Assembly: GCA_014383605.1 (NCBI GenBank)
Contig: JACNHM010000374.1
Coordinates: 1-16,502 of the forward strand
Origin: Chloroflexota bacterium
Lineage (GTDB): Bacteria > Chloroflexota > Anaerolineae > UBA3071
Length of the DNA stretch: 16,502 nucleotides
Direction: 5' to 3'
Shown here: piece after piece, positions 6,598 to 13,389 of the stretch
Layout: the number at the start of each line of letters is the position of its first letter
How positions within the stretch are numbered: position 1 is the stretch's first letter
Notes under the pieces: model-generated
Told to the model about the DNA's origin: nothing
Databases searched by the model: none
What the model saw: only the letters and a program-made list of their open reading frames with translations
Position numbers and translations under genes: made by a program

Positions 6598-6626
6598 TTG
6601 CCCACCACGCCGAGATGTGCTATAAT
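6598..6626 (+). promoter_or_regulatory. Predicted rpsO promoter (TG-extended -10)
   Basis: TTGCCC (6598-6603), a 17-bp spacer, then a perfect TATAAT (6621-6626) preceded by TGC. The 11-mer TGTGCTATAAT is identical to the one driving the M50 operon. Transcription would start near 6633, giving a leader of about 85 nt. Confidence 0.75.
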
Positions 6627-6635
6627 CTCGACGCT

Positions 6636-6685
6636 TGGCAGACTGGGGCATGCGCCTCGGTATTCCAGCGGTGTCTTGGCTGCCA
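6636..6685 (+). promoter_or_regulatory. Structured rpsO leader, candidate S15 autoregulatory element
   Basis: In the predicted leader TGGCAG (6636-6641) pairs with CTGCCA (6680-6685) and encloses inner pairings (CTGG 6643-6646 with CCAG 6665-6668; GGC/GCC around 6647-6656), giving a possible multi-branched fold ending about 30 nt before the start codon. Many bacteria control rpsO by S15 binding its own leader, with lineage-specific structures. The fold here is drawn by eye. Confidence 0.35.
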
Positions 6686-6717
6686 CAGATGAAAAACAGA
6701 AAGGAAGGAACAAGAAC

Positions 6718-6987
6718 GTGTCCCTCTCAAGAGAGGAAAAGGAAACCATCATCCAGGAATACCGCACCCATCCCGCCGATACCGGTTCGCCGGAGGTCCA
6801 GGTGGCGCTGCTGACCACGCGCATCAGTCTGCTCACCGAGCACCTGAAGGCACACAAGCACGATGAGCATTCGCGGCGCGGGTTGCTGAAGATGGTAGGC
6901 CAGCGTCGTAGACATCTGGCCTATCTCGGCAAAGTGGATCACCGGCGCTATCAGGGTCTGATCCAGCGCCTGGGTCTGCGGAAGTAA
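6718..6987 (+). CDS. rpsO: 30S ribosomal protein S15
   Basis: A primary binding protein of the central domain of 16S rRNA. I choose the GTG at 6718-6720, preceded by AAGGAAGGA 8 nt away, which gives exactly 89 aa, the standard S15 length; the longer open frame upstream is promoter and leader. Signatures: [16 protein letters not shown] (residues 21-36), [19 protein letters not shown] (39-57), and [12 protein letters not shown] (59-70). It is followed by a hairpin terminator and then pnp, the conserved rpsO-pnp order. Confidence 0.97.
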   Translation: MSLSREEKETIIQEYRTHPADTGSPEVQVALLTTRISLLTEHLKAHKHDEHSRRGLLKMVGQRRRHLAYLGKVDHRRYQGLIQRLGLRK

Positions 6988-6998
6988 GGCCATGGGGG

Positions 6999-7031
6999 CG
7001 AGCAGATGCAGAGGAGATCTGCTCGTTTCTT
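6999..7031 (+). terminator. Hairpin after rpsO, probable (partial) terminator
   Basis: CGAGCAGAT (6999-7007) pairs perfectly with ATCTGCTCG (7017-7025) around 9 nt and is followed by TTTCTT. It lies 11 bp after the rpsO stop. The interrupted T-run suggests partial read-through to pnp, or an mRNA 3'-end stabiliser. Confidence 0.65.
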
Positions 7032-7128
7032 GTGCCTGACCTTGAGTCTGCTCACCGTTGTTCCTCGGCATGAGATCAGCGGTGACAGGAGTTGCGCGTT
7101 CTAAAGGACGAGACACAAAAACAAGAAA

Positions 7129-7156
7129 GCCGGTTCTGGAAAGGTCAGAAACCGGC
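7129..7156 (+). other. Stem-loop in the rpsO-pnp spacer
   Basis: GCCGGTTCTG (7129-7138) pairs with CAGAAACCGGC (7146-7156), with one bulged base and a 7-nt loop. No T-run follows. It may belong to a pnp leader or be a relic. Confidence 0.4.
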
Positions 7157-7208
7157 AACTGAGCGGTCTGGCAAACGGCTAGAGGCGCAGGAATTGGAGA
7201 GCGTGACC

Positions 7209-7294
7209 AACTTCAAAGTCCAAAGCTCAAAATCCAAAGTTCAAAGCTCTGGGTCACAGGTTCTTTTGGGTTTTGAACTTTGATCTTTGGATTT
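7209..7294. repeat. Heptamer inverted array, AAnnYCA type (pnp upstream)
   Basis: Six consecutive 7-bp units (7209-7250: AACTTCA, AAGTCCA, AAGCTCA, AAATCCA, AAGTTCA, AAGCTCT) face four units of the same form on the other strand (7267-7294), across a 16-bp spacer. The arms can form a long imperfect hairpin. The same unit family is found at 13301-13386. Confidence 0.88.
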
Positions 7295-7331
7295 GGTGAT
7301 GGTCTCCAGTCCCTGACCTCTCGCCCGCCAG

Positions 7332-7359
7332 ACACCCGCGACGTCACCGTCGCGGGTGT
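7332..7359 (+). promoter_or_regulatory. pnp leader hairpin
   Basis: ACACCCGCGAC (7332-7342) pairs perfectly with GTCGCGGGTGT (7349-7359) around a 6-nt loop, about 100 nt before the pnp ATG. No T-run follows. In Escherichia coli a leader stem cut by RNase III is the basis of PNPase autoregulation. A similar role here is inference from position only. Confidence 0.45.
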
Positions 7360-7459
7360 GGCGCGTCTGCTTTCAGCAGTGCGTCATCACACAAATCGAG
7401 GAGCCAGGCTCGCAGCATAGCCTGCCTCCGATCAGAATCAGAGGTAAGAGGACTTCACA

Positions 7460-9673
7460 ATGCAAAAGTACCAATTCAACGCTCGCATCGGCGAGCACGA
7501 CATCATCATCGAGACCGGCACGCTGGCCAGCCAGGCTGGCGGCGCCGTCACCGTGCGCACAGGCGATACCGTCGTCCTGGCCACGGCCACAACCTCGCAG
7601 AAACCCCGTGAGGGAATTAATTTCTTTCCCCTCACCGTAGACTACGAAGAGCGGCTCTATGCCGCCGGGCGCATCCCCGGCAGCTTCTTCCGCCGCGAAG
7701 GACGCCCTAGCGAAGCGGCCATCCTTCTCTGCCGCCTCGTGGATCGCCCGCTGCGGCCCCTTTTCCCCATGGGCTACCGCAACGACGTCCAGGTCATCCT
7801 TACAGCGCTCTCGGCCGATCAGGATAACTACCTGGATATTCCGGCCATCATCGGTGCTTCCACGGCACTGACGATCTCCGATATTCCCTTCGCTGGCCCT
7901 GTGGGGGCCGTGCGCGTCGGCTACATAGATGGCGAGTACATCTTCAATCCCACGGCCCAACAGATGGAGCACAGCATCCTTGACCTGCGCATGGCCGGCA
8001 CGGAGGATGCGATCCTGATGGTGGAAGCGGGCGCCCACGAAGTGCCCGAGGATATGATCGTCGAGGCGCTTAAGCTGGGCCACCAGGAGATGCAGAACGT
8101 CATCCGGGTTCAGCAGCAGATGGCCGCCGACCTGGGCAAGCCTAAGCTATCGTTTGCCCCTGGGGCGCCTTCAGATGAAGCGCGAGCGGCCGTGGACGCG
8201 CGGTTAGGGGATCGCCTGGCCGAGATCATCGGCAGCGATGTGTCCAAGGAAGAGCGCAACGCCGCGCTGGATGCGCTACGAGAGGAGTTGGCCGCCGACT
8301 TCGAGGATGCTTTCGAACCACAGGAGGGCAAGGCGATCTTCGACGAGGCCCTCAGGCAAACCGTGCGGCAGCGCATCCTCGACGAAGGGATTCGCCCTGA
8401 TGGACGGGACACCAAGACCATTCGTCCCATTTCCTGTCAGGTGGGCATACTGCCGCGCACGCACGGCAGCGGCCTTTTCACTCGTGGGGAGACCCAGGTG
8501 CTGACCATCGCCACCTTGGGCACGCCCAGAGAGGCCCAGACGCTGGATACGCTGGCGCCCGAAGAGAGTAAGCGTTACCTGCACCATTACAACTTTCCTC
8601 CCTATTCCACAGGTGAGACCTGGCCTTTGCGCGGCCCCAAGCGCCGCGAGATCGGACACGGTGCGCTGGCGGAGCGCGCCCTGGCCCCCATGCTCCCGGA
8701 CAGGGACGAATTCCCCTACACCATCCGCCTGGTGTCGGAGGTGCTGTCGTCCAACGGGTCCACTTCTATGGCCGCTGTCTGTGGCAGCACCCTGGCGCTG
8801 ATGGATGCCGGCGTGCCCATCAAACAACCCGTGGGCGGCATCGCCATGGGGCTGATCGCGGATGGCGGTCGCTATGCGATCCTCAGCGACATCCTGGGCA
8901 TGGAAGACCACCTGGGAGACATGGACTTCAAGGTCGCCGGCACCCGCTATGGCATCACCGCCCTGCAGATGGACATCAAGGTCAAGGGGCTCAGCTACGA
9001 GATCCTGGAGCAGGCCCTGCACCAGGCACACGAGGGACGGCTGCACATCCTGGGCAGAATGCTGGAGGTGCTGCCGGCGCCACGAGCGGAGATGTCACCC
9101 TACGCGCCGAGCATCGTGACCATTCACGTGGACCCGGAAAAGATCGGCAAGATCATCGGCCCCGGCGGCAAGGTCATTCGTGCCCTCCAGGAAGAGCACG
9201 GCGTCAAGATTGACATCGAAGATGATGGCTCCGTCTACATCGCCGCCACCGATGCCCTGGCCAGCAAGGCAGCCATCGCCGAGATCGAAAAACTGGTAGA
9301 GGAACCGGAGATTGGCAAGATCTACACGGGCAAGGTGGTGCGCACGGAAAACTACGGCGCTTTCGTGGAAATCCTGCCCGGTGTGGATGGCCTGGTGCAC
9401 ATCTCGCAGTTGGCCGACTATCGGGTGCCCAGCGTGGATGACGTGGTCCGGTTGGGGGACGAGATCATGGTCATGATCATTGACATTGATCCCGTCACCC
9501 ACAAGATTCGTCTCTCCCGCCAGGCCGTGCTGGAAGGATGGTCGGCGCAGGAAGCACGTGACCGTGACCGCCGCCCTTCCGGCGGGCAGCGCTCGTCCCG
9601 TCCCCGGTCGGGCGACTTCTCCGACAGAGACTCGAGGTCAGGTGACAGCGGGGGGCCTCGTCGAAGACGCTGA
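7460..9673 (+). CDS. pnp: Polyribonucleotide nucleotidyltransferase (PNPase)
   Basis: A phosphorolytic 3'-5' exoribonuclease of RNA decay, normally a homotrimer. 737 aa with the full domain order: RNase PH domain 1 (about 10-145, with [20 protein letters not shown]), helical linker (about 240-310), catalytic RNase PH domain 2 (about 320-545) with [35 protein letters not shown] and the phosphate/metal site [18 protein letters not shown] domain (about 550-612, GKIIGPGGK), and S1 domain (about 618-690, [18 protein letters not shown]). The final 45 residues are Arg/Ser/Gly/Asp-rich and disordered, as is common. The ATG has AGAGGA 7 nt upstream. All core catalytic motifs look intact. Confidence 0.98.
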   Translation: MQKYQFNARIGEHDIIIETGTLASQAGGAVTVRTGDTVVLATATTSQKPREGINFFPLTVDYEERLYAAGRIPGSFFRREGRPSEAAILLCRLVDRPLRPLFPMGYRNDVQVILTALSADQDNYLDIPAIIGASTALTISDIPFAGPVGAVRVGYIDGEYIFNPTAQQMEHSILDLRMAGTEDAILMVEAGAHEVPEDMIVEALKLGHQEMQNVIRVQQQMAADLGKPKLSFAPGAPSDEARAAVDARLGDRLAEIIGSDVSKEERNAALDALREELAADFEDAFEPQEGKAIFDEALRQTVRQRILDEGIRPDGRDTKTIRPISCQVGILPRTHGSGLFTRGETQVLTIATLGTPREAQTLDTLAPEESKRYLHHYNFPPYSTGETWPLRGPKRREIGHGALAERALAPMLPDRDEFPYTIRLVSEVLSSNGSTSMAAVCGSTLALMDAGVPIKQPVGGIAMGLIADGGRYAILSDILGMEDHLGDMDFKVAGTRYGITALQMDIKVKGLSYEILEQALHQAHEGRLHILGRMLEVLPAPRAEMSPYAPSIVTIHVDPEKIGKIIGPGGKVIRALQEEHGVKIDIEDDGSVYIAATDALASKAAIAEIEKLVEEPEIGKIYTGKVVRTENYGAFVEILPGVDGLVHISQLADYRVPSVDDVVRLGDEIMVMIIDIDPVTHKIRLSRQAVLEGWSAQEARDRDRRPSGGQRSSRPRSGDFSDRDSRSGDSGGPRRRR

Positions 9674-9719
9674 AATCGGCTGATGCCCACCATAGCTGAT
9701 CACGACCACAGGGCAACTG

Positions 9720-10307
9720 ATGATGCCGAGCGATAACCTCATGCTCAACGACGTACAACAGGCCGATTCTGAACCCCAACCGACCTGGGGCAAACGGATC
9801 GTGGCTATCTGGCGCGAGCTGCTGGAGACGGTTATCCCGGCGGTGCTCATTGCCCTGTTCATCCATGCCTTCCTGGCCCAGGCGACGAGAGTTTACGGCC
9901 TGAGCATGGAGCCCAACCTGCATACCGACCAGCGGCTGATCGTGGAGAAGGTCTCCTATCGTTTCCACGGCCCGCAGCGGGGCGACATCGTGGTTCTCAA
10001 GCGGCCAGAACGTCCCGAGGACGAGTTGCTGATCAAGCGCGTCGTGGGGCTGCCCGGCGAAGAGGTGAGCATTCGCGACGGTCGCGTATACGTTGATGAC
10101 CGCCCGCTGGATGAGCCATATCTGGAATGGGACACGGGGGGGAACTACGGCCCCGTGCGCGTGCCCCCGTTGCACGTGTTCGTGATGGGTGATAATCGCG
10201 GGGCTTCTAACGACAGCCGCGTGTTTGGTCCCGTTCACCGCAACGAGATTCTCGGTCGAGCCTGGGTTTCCTACTGGCCACCGGACGAGATGGGCCTGGT
10301 TGAGTAA
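9720..10307 (+). CDS. lepB: Signal peptidase I
   Basis: A membrane serine protease that removes signal peptides from exported proteins. 195 aa. A cytoplasmic N-terminus is followed by one membrane helix (about 36-54). The catalytic Ser is in GLSMEPNL (S62), the catalytic Lys in LIKRVVGLPGE (K106), and the closing box is VFVMGDNRGASNDSRVFGPV (about 153-172). The length is that of the short, single-helix bacterial class. ATG at 9720 or the adjacent ATG at 9723, with AGGGC about 6 nt upstream. It lies 46 bp after pnp; a heptamer inverted array followed by T6 ends the unit. Confidence 0.95.
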   Translation: MMPSDNLMLNDVQQADSEPQPTWGKRIVAIWRELLETVIPAVLIALFIHAFLAQATRVYGLSMEPNLHTDQRLIVEKVSYRFHGPQRGDIVVLKRPERPEDELLIKRVVGLPGEEVSIRDGRVYVDDRPLDEPYLEWDTGGNYGPVRVPPLHVFVMGDNRGASNDSRVFGPVHRNEILGRAWVSYWPPDEMGLVE

Positions 10308-10346
10308 GAGCTACCCGGACGAGCCACTCCTCATTCTCAATGGATA

Positions 10347-10408
10347 GACGAAGGACGAAGGAACGGTGACCAATTCGTCCTTCGTCGTTCGTCTTTCGTC
10401 ACTTTTTT
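10347..10408 (+). terminator. Heptamer inverted array (GACGAAn) acting as lepB terminator
   Basis: Two perfect GACGAAG units and one decayed unit (10347-10367) face four reverse-complement units (10373-10400). Six T residues follow at 10403-10408. The fold plus T-run has the form of an intrinsic terminator 40 bp after lepB. So a repeat element seems to serve as the gene's terminator. Confidence 0.75.
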
Positions 10409-10447
10409 GCTCAATGTGCAAGGCTTTGGCAGGTTAGGTACTGAACT

Positions 10448-12220
10448 ATGGACACCCGTTGGAGTCCATTGACCAAAGGCATTGTCATCGTGGGCAGCCT
10501 GATTGCTGCTGTCTGGGTGTTCTTCCGCTTCAGCCGGCTGCTGCCCCCGTTGATCGTGGCCATCATGTTGGCCTACCTGGTGAGTCTGCCGGTCTCCTGG
10601 ATCGTGCGCCGCACACGCTGGCCGCGCACGCTCCTGGTGGCCGGCTTTTTCGTTGTCTTGATCGTGCTGCTGATCCTGGCCCCGGTGCGGATCACGCCGC
10701 GTTTGGTGGATCTGATACGGGCGTTCAACGTGAACCTACAGGGGGTCATTGCCGACATCGAACAGTTGACGACCGAGCCTCTCATCCTGTTCAATGTGGA
10801 AATCCCCACGGCTGACCTGGTCACCCGAGTGACTAGTGCTCTGACCGATCTGCTTTCTCCCTTCGCCACCGGCGCGATTTCCTTTGCCTTCGGCGTCGCC
10901 TCCACCGTCGGCTGGCTGCTCTTCATCCTCATCACCTCCTTCTACATGGTCAAGGACTCGGACAAGTTCGCCCGTTGGGTGCAAGAGCGCATTCCCCCGG
11001 CTTACGAGGCGGAGTTTTGGCAACTGGGTCAAGGACTGGCCGAGATCTGGAACGGCTTCTTCCGCGGCAGCATCATCGTGGGCATCATAGACGGCATCGT
11101 CTTCTCCATCGTGCTCTCCATCATTGGCATGCCCAACGCGCTCACATTGGCACTCATCGCCGGCCTGCTTTCGCTGATCCCCAGCGTCGGTCCGGTGATC
11201 GCTGCCATCCCAGCCGTGCTTTTGGCGCTGTTCCAGGGTTCCACCTACCTCCCACTGAGCAAGTTCTGGTTTGCCTTCCTGGTGGGGATGATCTATCTGG
11301 CCGTTTTCGAGGTGGACAGCCTCTACACGGTGCCCCGCATCGTGGGACGGCGGGTGCGGTTGCATCCGGCGCTGGTCATCATCGGCGCTGTGGGCGGCGC
11401 GTTTCTGGGCGGGCTGCTGGGCGTGTTGCTGGCCGCCCCCGTCATCGCTTCGCTAAAAACCGTCGGTGGCTACGTCTACCGCAAGCTCTTTGACCTGGAA
11501 CCCTTTGCCCTGCCCGCCGTGCCCGCTGGCGCATTGGAAGCACAGAGGCAGGGAATGATCGCCGGCCAGCCGGTGGAGGCGGTGTTTTTCGATCTGGATG
11601 GCACGCTGATCGAAACCGACGACGCGCTGGTGGAGCAGTGGGCAGAGCGGCTGGGCCGGGTAGCATGGCTCTTCCCCGGTCGTGACACGCAACGTGCTGC
11701 CCGCCGTCTGGTGATGGCCGCCGAGAGACCGGTCAACGGCCTGGTCACCTGGCTGGACCGTCTGGGTCTCGACGATGAGACCTTCAGGCTGGGCCGCCGA
11801 CTGCGCTGCTGGCGTCACCGCGTACCCCCGTCTGAGATCCGGCTGGTAGACGGCGCTGAGGAGACGCTGCGCGCGCTGAGCGGTCGCTATCGTCTGGGAG
11901 TGGTCACCACTCGATCACAGGCGGAAGCGGAATCGTTTCTGAACAGCGCCGGGCTGCGCGGAATGATGGAAGTGGTCATCGCCCGCGATACCAGCCCGCG
12001 GCTCAAGCCCCATCCACAACCCGTGCAGGAGGCCGCGCAGCAACTGGCGGTAGACGTGGCCCGCTGTGTTCTGGTGGGCGACACGGGGGTAGACGTGCGC
12101 GCGGCCAAGGCGGCGGGCGCGCTGGCCGTGGGGGTGCTCAGCGGCTTTGGCGAACGGAAGGATCTGCGGCTGGCTGATTTGGTCTTGGAGAGTGTCAGAG
12201 AGTTGGCGGAGTGGCTGTAG
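10448..12220 (+). CDS. AI-2E/PerM-family membrane protein fused to a HAD-family phosphatase
   Basis: 590 aa, two domains. Residues 1 to about 360 are an AI-2E family transporter-like protein: about eight membrane helices, a soluble segment (about 85-140), FYMVKDSDKFARWVQERIP (about 165-185), and the typical GLLSLIPSVGPVIAAIPA and LLAAPVIASLK near the end. Residues about 375-590 are a HAD hydrolase of the phosphoglycolate-phosphatase type: FFDLDGTLIE (nucleophile D382, acid/base D384), VVTTRS (T487/T488), LKPHP (K520) and VGDTGVDV (D545, D549). All four motifs are present, so the phosphatase should be active on the cytoplasmic side. Substrates of both halves are unknown. An in-frame ATG at 11555 with AGAGG 6 nt upstream could also start a free HAD protein. 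The first ATG has only a weak AGGT. Confidence 0.9.
   Translation: MDTRWSPLTKGIVIVGSLIAAVWVFFRFSRLLPPLIVAIMLAYLVSLPVSWIVRRTRWPRTLLVAGFFVVLIVLLILAPVRITPRLVDLIRAFNVNLQGVIADIEQLTTEPLILFNVEIPTADLVTRVTSALTDLLSPFATGAISFAFGVASTVGWLLFILITSFYMVKDSDKFARWVQERIPPAYEAEFWQLGQGLAEIWNGFFRGSIIVGIIDGIVFSIVLSIIGMPNALTLALIAGLLSLIPSVGPVIAAIPAVLLALFQGSTYLPLSKFWFAFLVGMIYLAVFEVDSLYTVPRIVGRRVRLHPALVIIGAVGGAFLGGLLGVLLAAPVIASLKTVGGYVYRKLFDLEPFALPAVPAGALEAQRQGMIAGQPVEAVFFDLDGTLIETDDALVEQWAERLGRVAWLFPGRDTQRAARRLVMAAERPVNGLVTWLDRLGLDDETFRLGRRLRCWRHRVPPSEIRLVDGAEETLRALSGRYRLGVVTTRSQAEAESFLNSAGLRGMMEVVIARDTSPRLKPHPQPVQEAAQQLAVDVARCVLVGDTGVDVRAAKAAGALAVGVLSGFGERKDLRLADLVLESVRELAEWL
11555..12220 (+). CDS. Possible internally started HAD phosphatase (nested in the fusion)
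   Basis: The ATG 11555-11557 (Met370 of the fusion) is preceded by AGAGG with 6-nt spacing and lies 12 codons before the HAD nucleophile Asp, which is where stand-alone HAD proteins usually begin. Translation from it would give a soluble 221-aa phosphatase from the same frame. Whether this start is used is inference; the motif could be chance. Confidence 0.3.
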   Translation: MIAGQPVEAVFFDLDGTLIETDDALVEQWAERLGRVAWLFPGRDTQRAARRLVMAAERPVNGLVTWLDRLGLDDETFRLGRRLRCWRHRVPPSEIRLVDGAEETLRALSGRYRLGVVTTRSQAEAESFLNSAGLRGMMEVVIARDTSPRLKPHPQPVQEAAQQLAVDVARCVLVGDTGVDVRAAKAAGALAVGVLSGFGERKDLRLADLVLESVRELAEWL

Positions 12221-12225
12221 TTAAA

Positions 12226-12252
12226 GGGAAAGAAGGGAAAAGAGGGAAAGGG
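12226..12252. repeat. Period-9 purine tandem array
   Basis: GGGAAAGAA, GGGAAAAGA and GGGAAAGGG follow one another, starting 6 bp after the fusion-gene stop codon. There is no matching inverted arm nearby. Confidence 0.65.
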
Positions 12253-12284
12253 GTCTGAGGGGAACGGACAAGACTAAATGGAAA

Positions 12285-12308
12285 ACGCCGGGGCGAGAGC
12301 CTCGGCGT
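12285..12308. terminator. Bidirectional terminator between convergent genes
   Basis: A 10-bp stem (12285-12294 with 12299-12308, one G-U pair) closes on a GAGA tetraloop. On the minus strand it continues into TTTT (end of the ecf operon); on the plus strand into CTTGATT (end of the fusion gene). It lies between the two convergent stop codons. The T-runs are short, so efficiency is uncertain. Confidence 0.65.
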
Positions 12309-12396
12309 CTTGATTCCTGCGATGCGAGAGCTCGAAAGTTCAGGGCCCCACCCAGAGGTTCGGCCCGAAGGGTTGACAGATGGCAGTTCCTTCGGG

Positions 12397-12432
12397 AACC
12401 TGGAACCTGCAACCTTCGAACCTGCAACTAGC
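12397..12432. repeat. Heptamer array, AACCTGn type (ecfT 3' end)
   Basis: AACCTGG, AACCTGC, AACCTTCG (8 bp), AACCTGC and AACTAGC run without gaps into the ecfT stop codon (rc of 12428-12430). A degenerate opposing arm may lie at about 12356-12380 (AGGTTCG...GAAGGGTTG). Confidence 0.7.
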
Positions 12433-13294
12433 CTGCCAGCCGCTGCAGCCACAGCGGCATCCACAGCTCGCCGATGTCCAGGAGGTTCAGCGTCAGCGAA
12501 CCGAGCAGGATCAGGAGGCTGAAGGCGATGAGCACGTAGTCCCTCGGTTGGTACTTCAGCTCCTTCAACCAGGTGCGCGGCCCCGTGCCAAAGGCCCGCA
12601 GGTCCATGGCGTCAATGACCTCTTCACCTCCCACGACCGAGCCGATGGTGATGGGGATGAGCAGCGGGGCCATGTTGCGGATCTGGCCGATCAGTCCTAT
12701 GCCGACCCGCTCCAGCTCGTAGCCGCGAGCCTTCTGCGCGTCCATGGTGACGGTGAAATCCCGCCCCAACGAGGGAATGAAGCGAAAAGCCAGGTCCACG
12801 GCGAAGGCCAGCTTGTCGGGCAAGCCCAGCCGGCGGAAGGTGATGCCGTACTGGGCGGGGTGGATGGTGAAGGGTATGACCACGGCCAGCAGTGCGAAGC
12901 TCATGATGCGCGTGAGTTGGCTGACGAGGTACATCACCCGCTCGGCGCTGAGGCGGGGGCTGAGGGTGAGGCCGAGGAGGTGGAACGGCGTAGGCTCCCA
13001 GAGGAAGTGCGTATCCGCGTACACCCCGGCCTCACCCCGCCCCGTCAGCGCCGTAGCCAACGACAGGATGGTGGCGATGATGCCGATCACCAGCCAGAAG
13101 CGGCGCGTCTCGCGCCAGCTCAGTTTGGCCAGCACGAACTGCACGATGCCCAGCAGCAGGAAGAAGGCCACGAACCTCAGGTCCCAGAACTGCATGATGG
13201 CCACCATAGCGCAGAGCAGAAAGATGATGCGCCCCCGCGGGTCCAGCTTCTGGATGATCGTATTTCGTTCCTTGTAATTCCAGGTGATCAACAT
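12428..13294 (-). CDS. ecfT: ECF transporter transmembrane (T) component, EcfT/CbiQ family
   Basis: The membrane scaffold that couples the ATPases to the substrate-binding S component in energy-coupling factor importers of vitamins or metals. 288 aa. Membrane segments near residues 22-50, 66-85, 130-150 and 252-280. The coupling-helix signature MDAQKARGYELE (184-195, A189-R190-G191) is intact; the second one reads AMDLRAFGTGP (229-239), a usual variant. The ATG at 13292-13294 has GGAG 8 nt upstream, and that GGAG lies in the flanking heptamer repeat. Last gene of the ecf operon, 95 bp after ecfS. Confidence 0.92.
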   Translation of the reverse strand: MLITWNYKERNTIIQKLDPRGRIIFLLCAMVAIMQFWDLRFVAFFLLLGIVQFVLAKLSWRETRRFWLVIGIIATILSLATALTGRGEAGVYADTHFLWEPTPFHLLGLTLSPRLSAERVMYLVSQLTRIMSFALLAVVIPFTIHPAQYGITFRRLGLPDKLAFAVDLAFRFIPSLGRDFTVTMDAQKARGYELERVGIGLIGQIRNMAPLLIPITIGSVVGGEEVIDAMDLRAFGTGPRTWLKELKYQPRDYVLIAFSLLILLGSLTLNLLDIGELWMPLWLQRLAG

Positions 13295-13300
13295 CTACAC

Positions 13301-13386
13301 AACTCCAAACTCTAAACTTCAAACTTCCAAGCTCGCCAGGGTGATGTGGCCCTTGTTTTGGAGTTTGAAGTTTGAGCTTTGAAGTT
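13301..13386. repeat. Heptamer inverted array, AAnnYCA type (between ecfS and ecfT)
   Basis: Four units (13301-13328: AACTCCA, AACTCTA, AACTTCA, AACTTCC) face four reverse-complement units (13359-13386), across 30 bp. The array fills the whole spacer between the ecfS stop codon and the ecfT start. It has the same unit form as the element upstream of pnp. Confidence 0.88.
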
Positions 13387-13389
13387 CAT

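Larger units (their letters stand above)
6215..6717. other. Divergent intergenic region between M50 operon and rpsO
   Basis: This stretch of about 500 bp holds no credible gene. It contains a minus-strand promoter near 6255, two perfect hairpins at 6341-6404, a possible minus-strand TGTGCTAGAAT (rc of 6409-6419), a possible plus-strand promoter at 6436-6465, and the strong rpsO promoter and leader (6598-6717). Confidence 0.7.
6988..7459. other. rpsO-pnp intergenic region
   Basis: About 470 bp with no credible gene. In order it holds the rpsO terminator hairpin, a TIR-like half site (7086-7100), a stem-loop at 7129-7156, the heptamer inverted array (7209-7294), a strong hairpin (7332-7359), and the pnp ribosome-binding site AGAGGA. 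Confidence 0.7.

Noticed and set aside
6598..6717. N-terminal extension of S15 by 40 codons
   Set aside because: It would place the promoter -10 and ribosome-binding site within the coding region. Standard S15 is 89 aa, from the GTG at 6718.
7209..7294. CRISPR-like array
   Set aside because: Units are 7 bp without unique spacers and in inverted arms. No cas gene is present.
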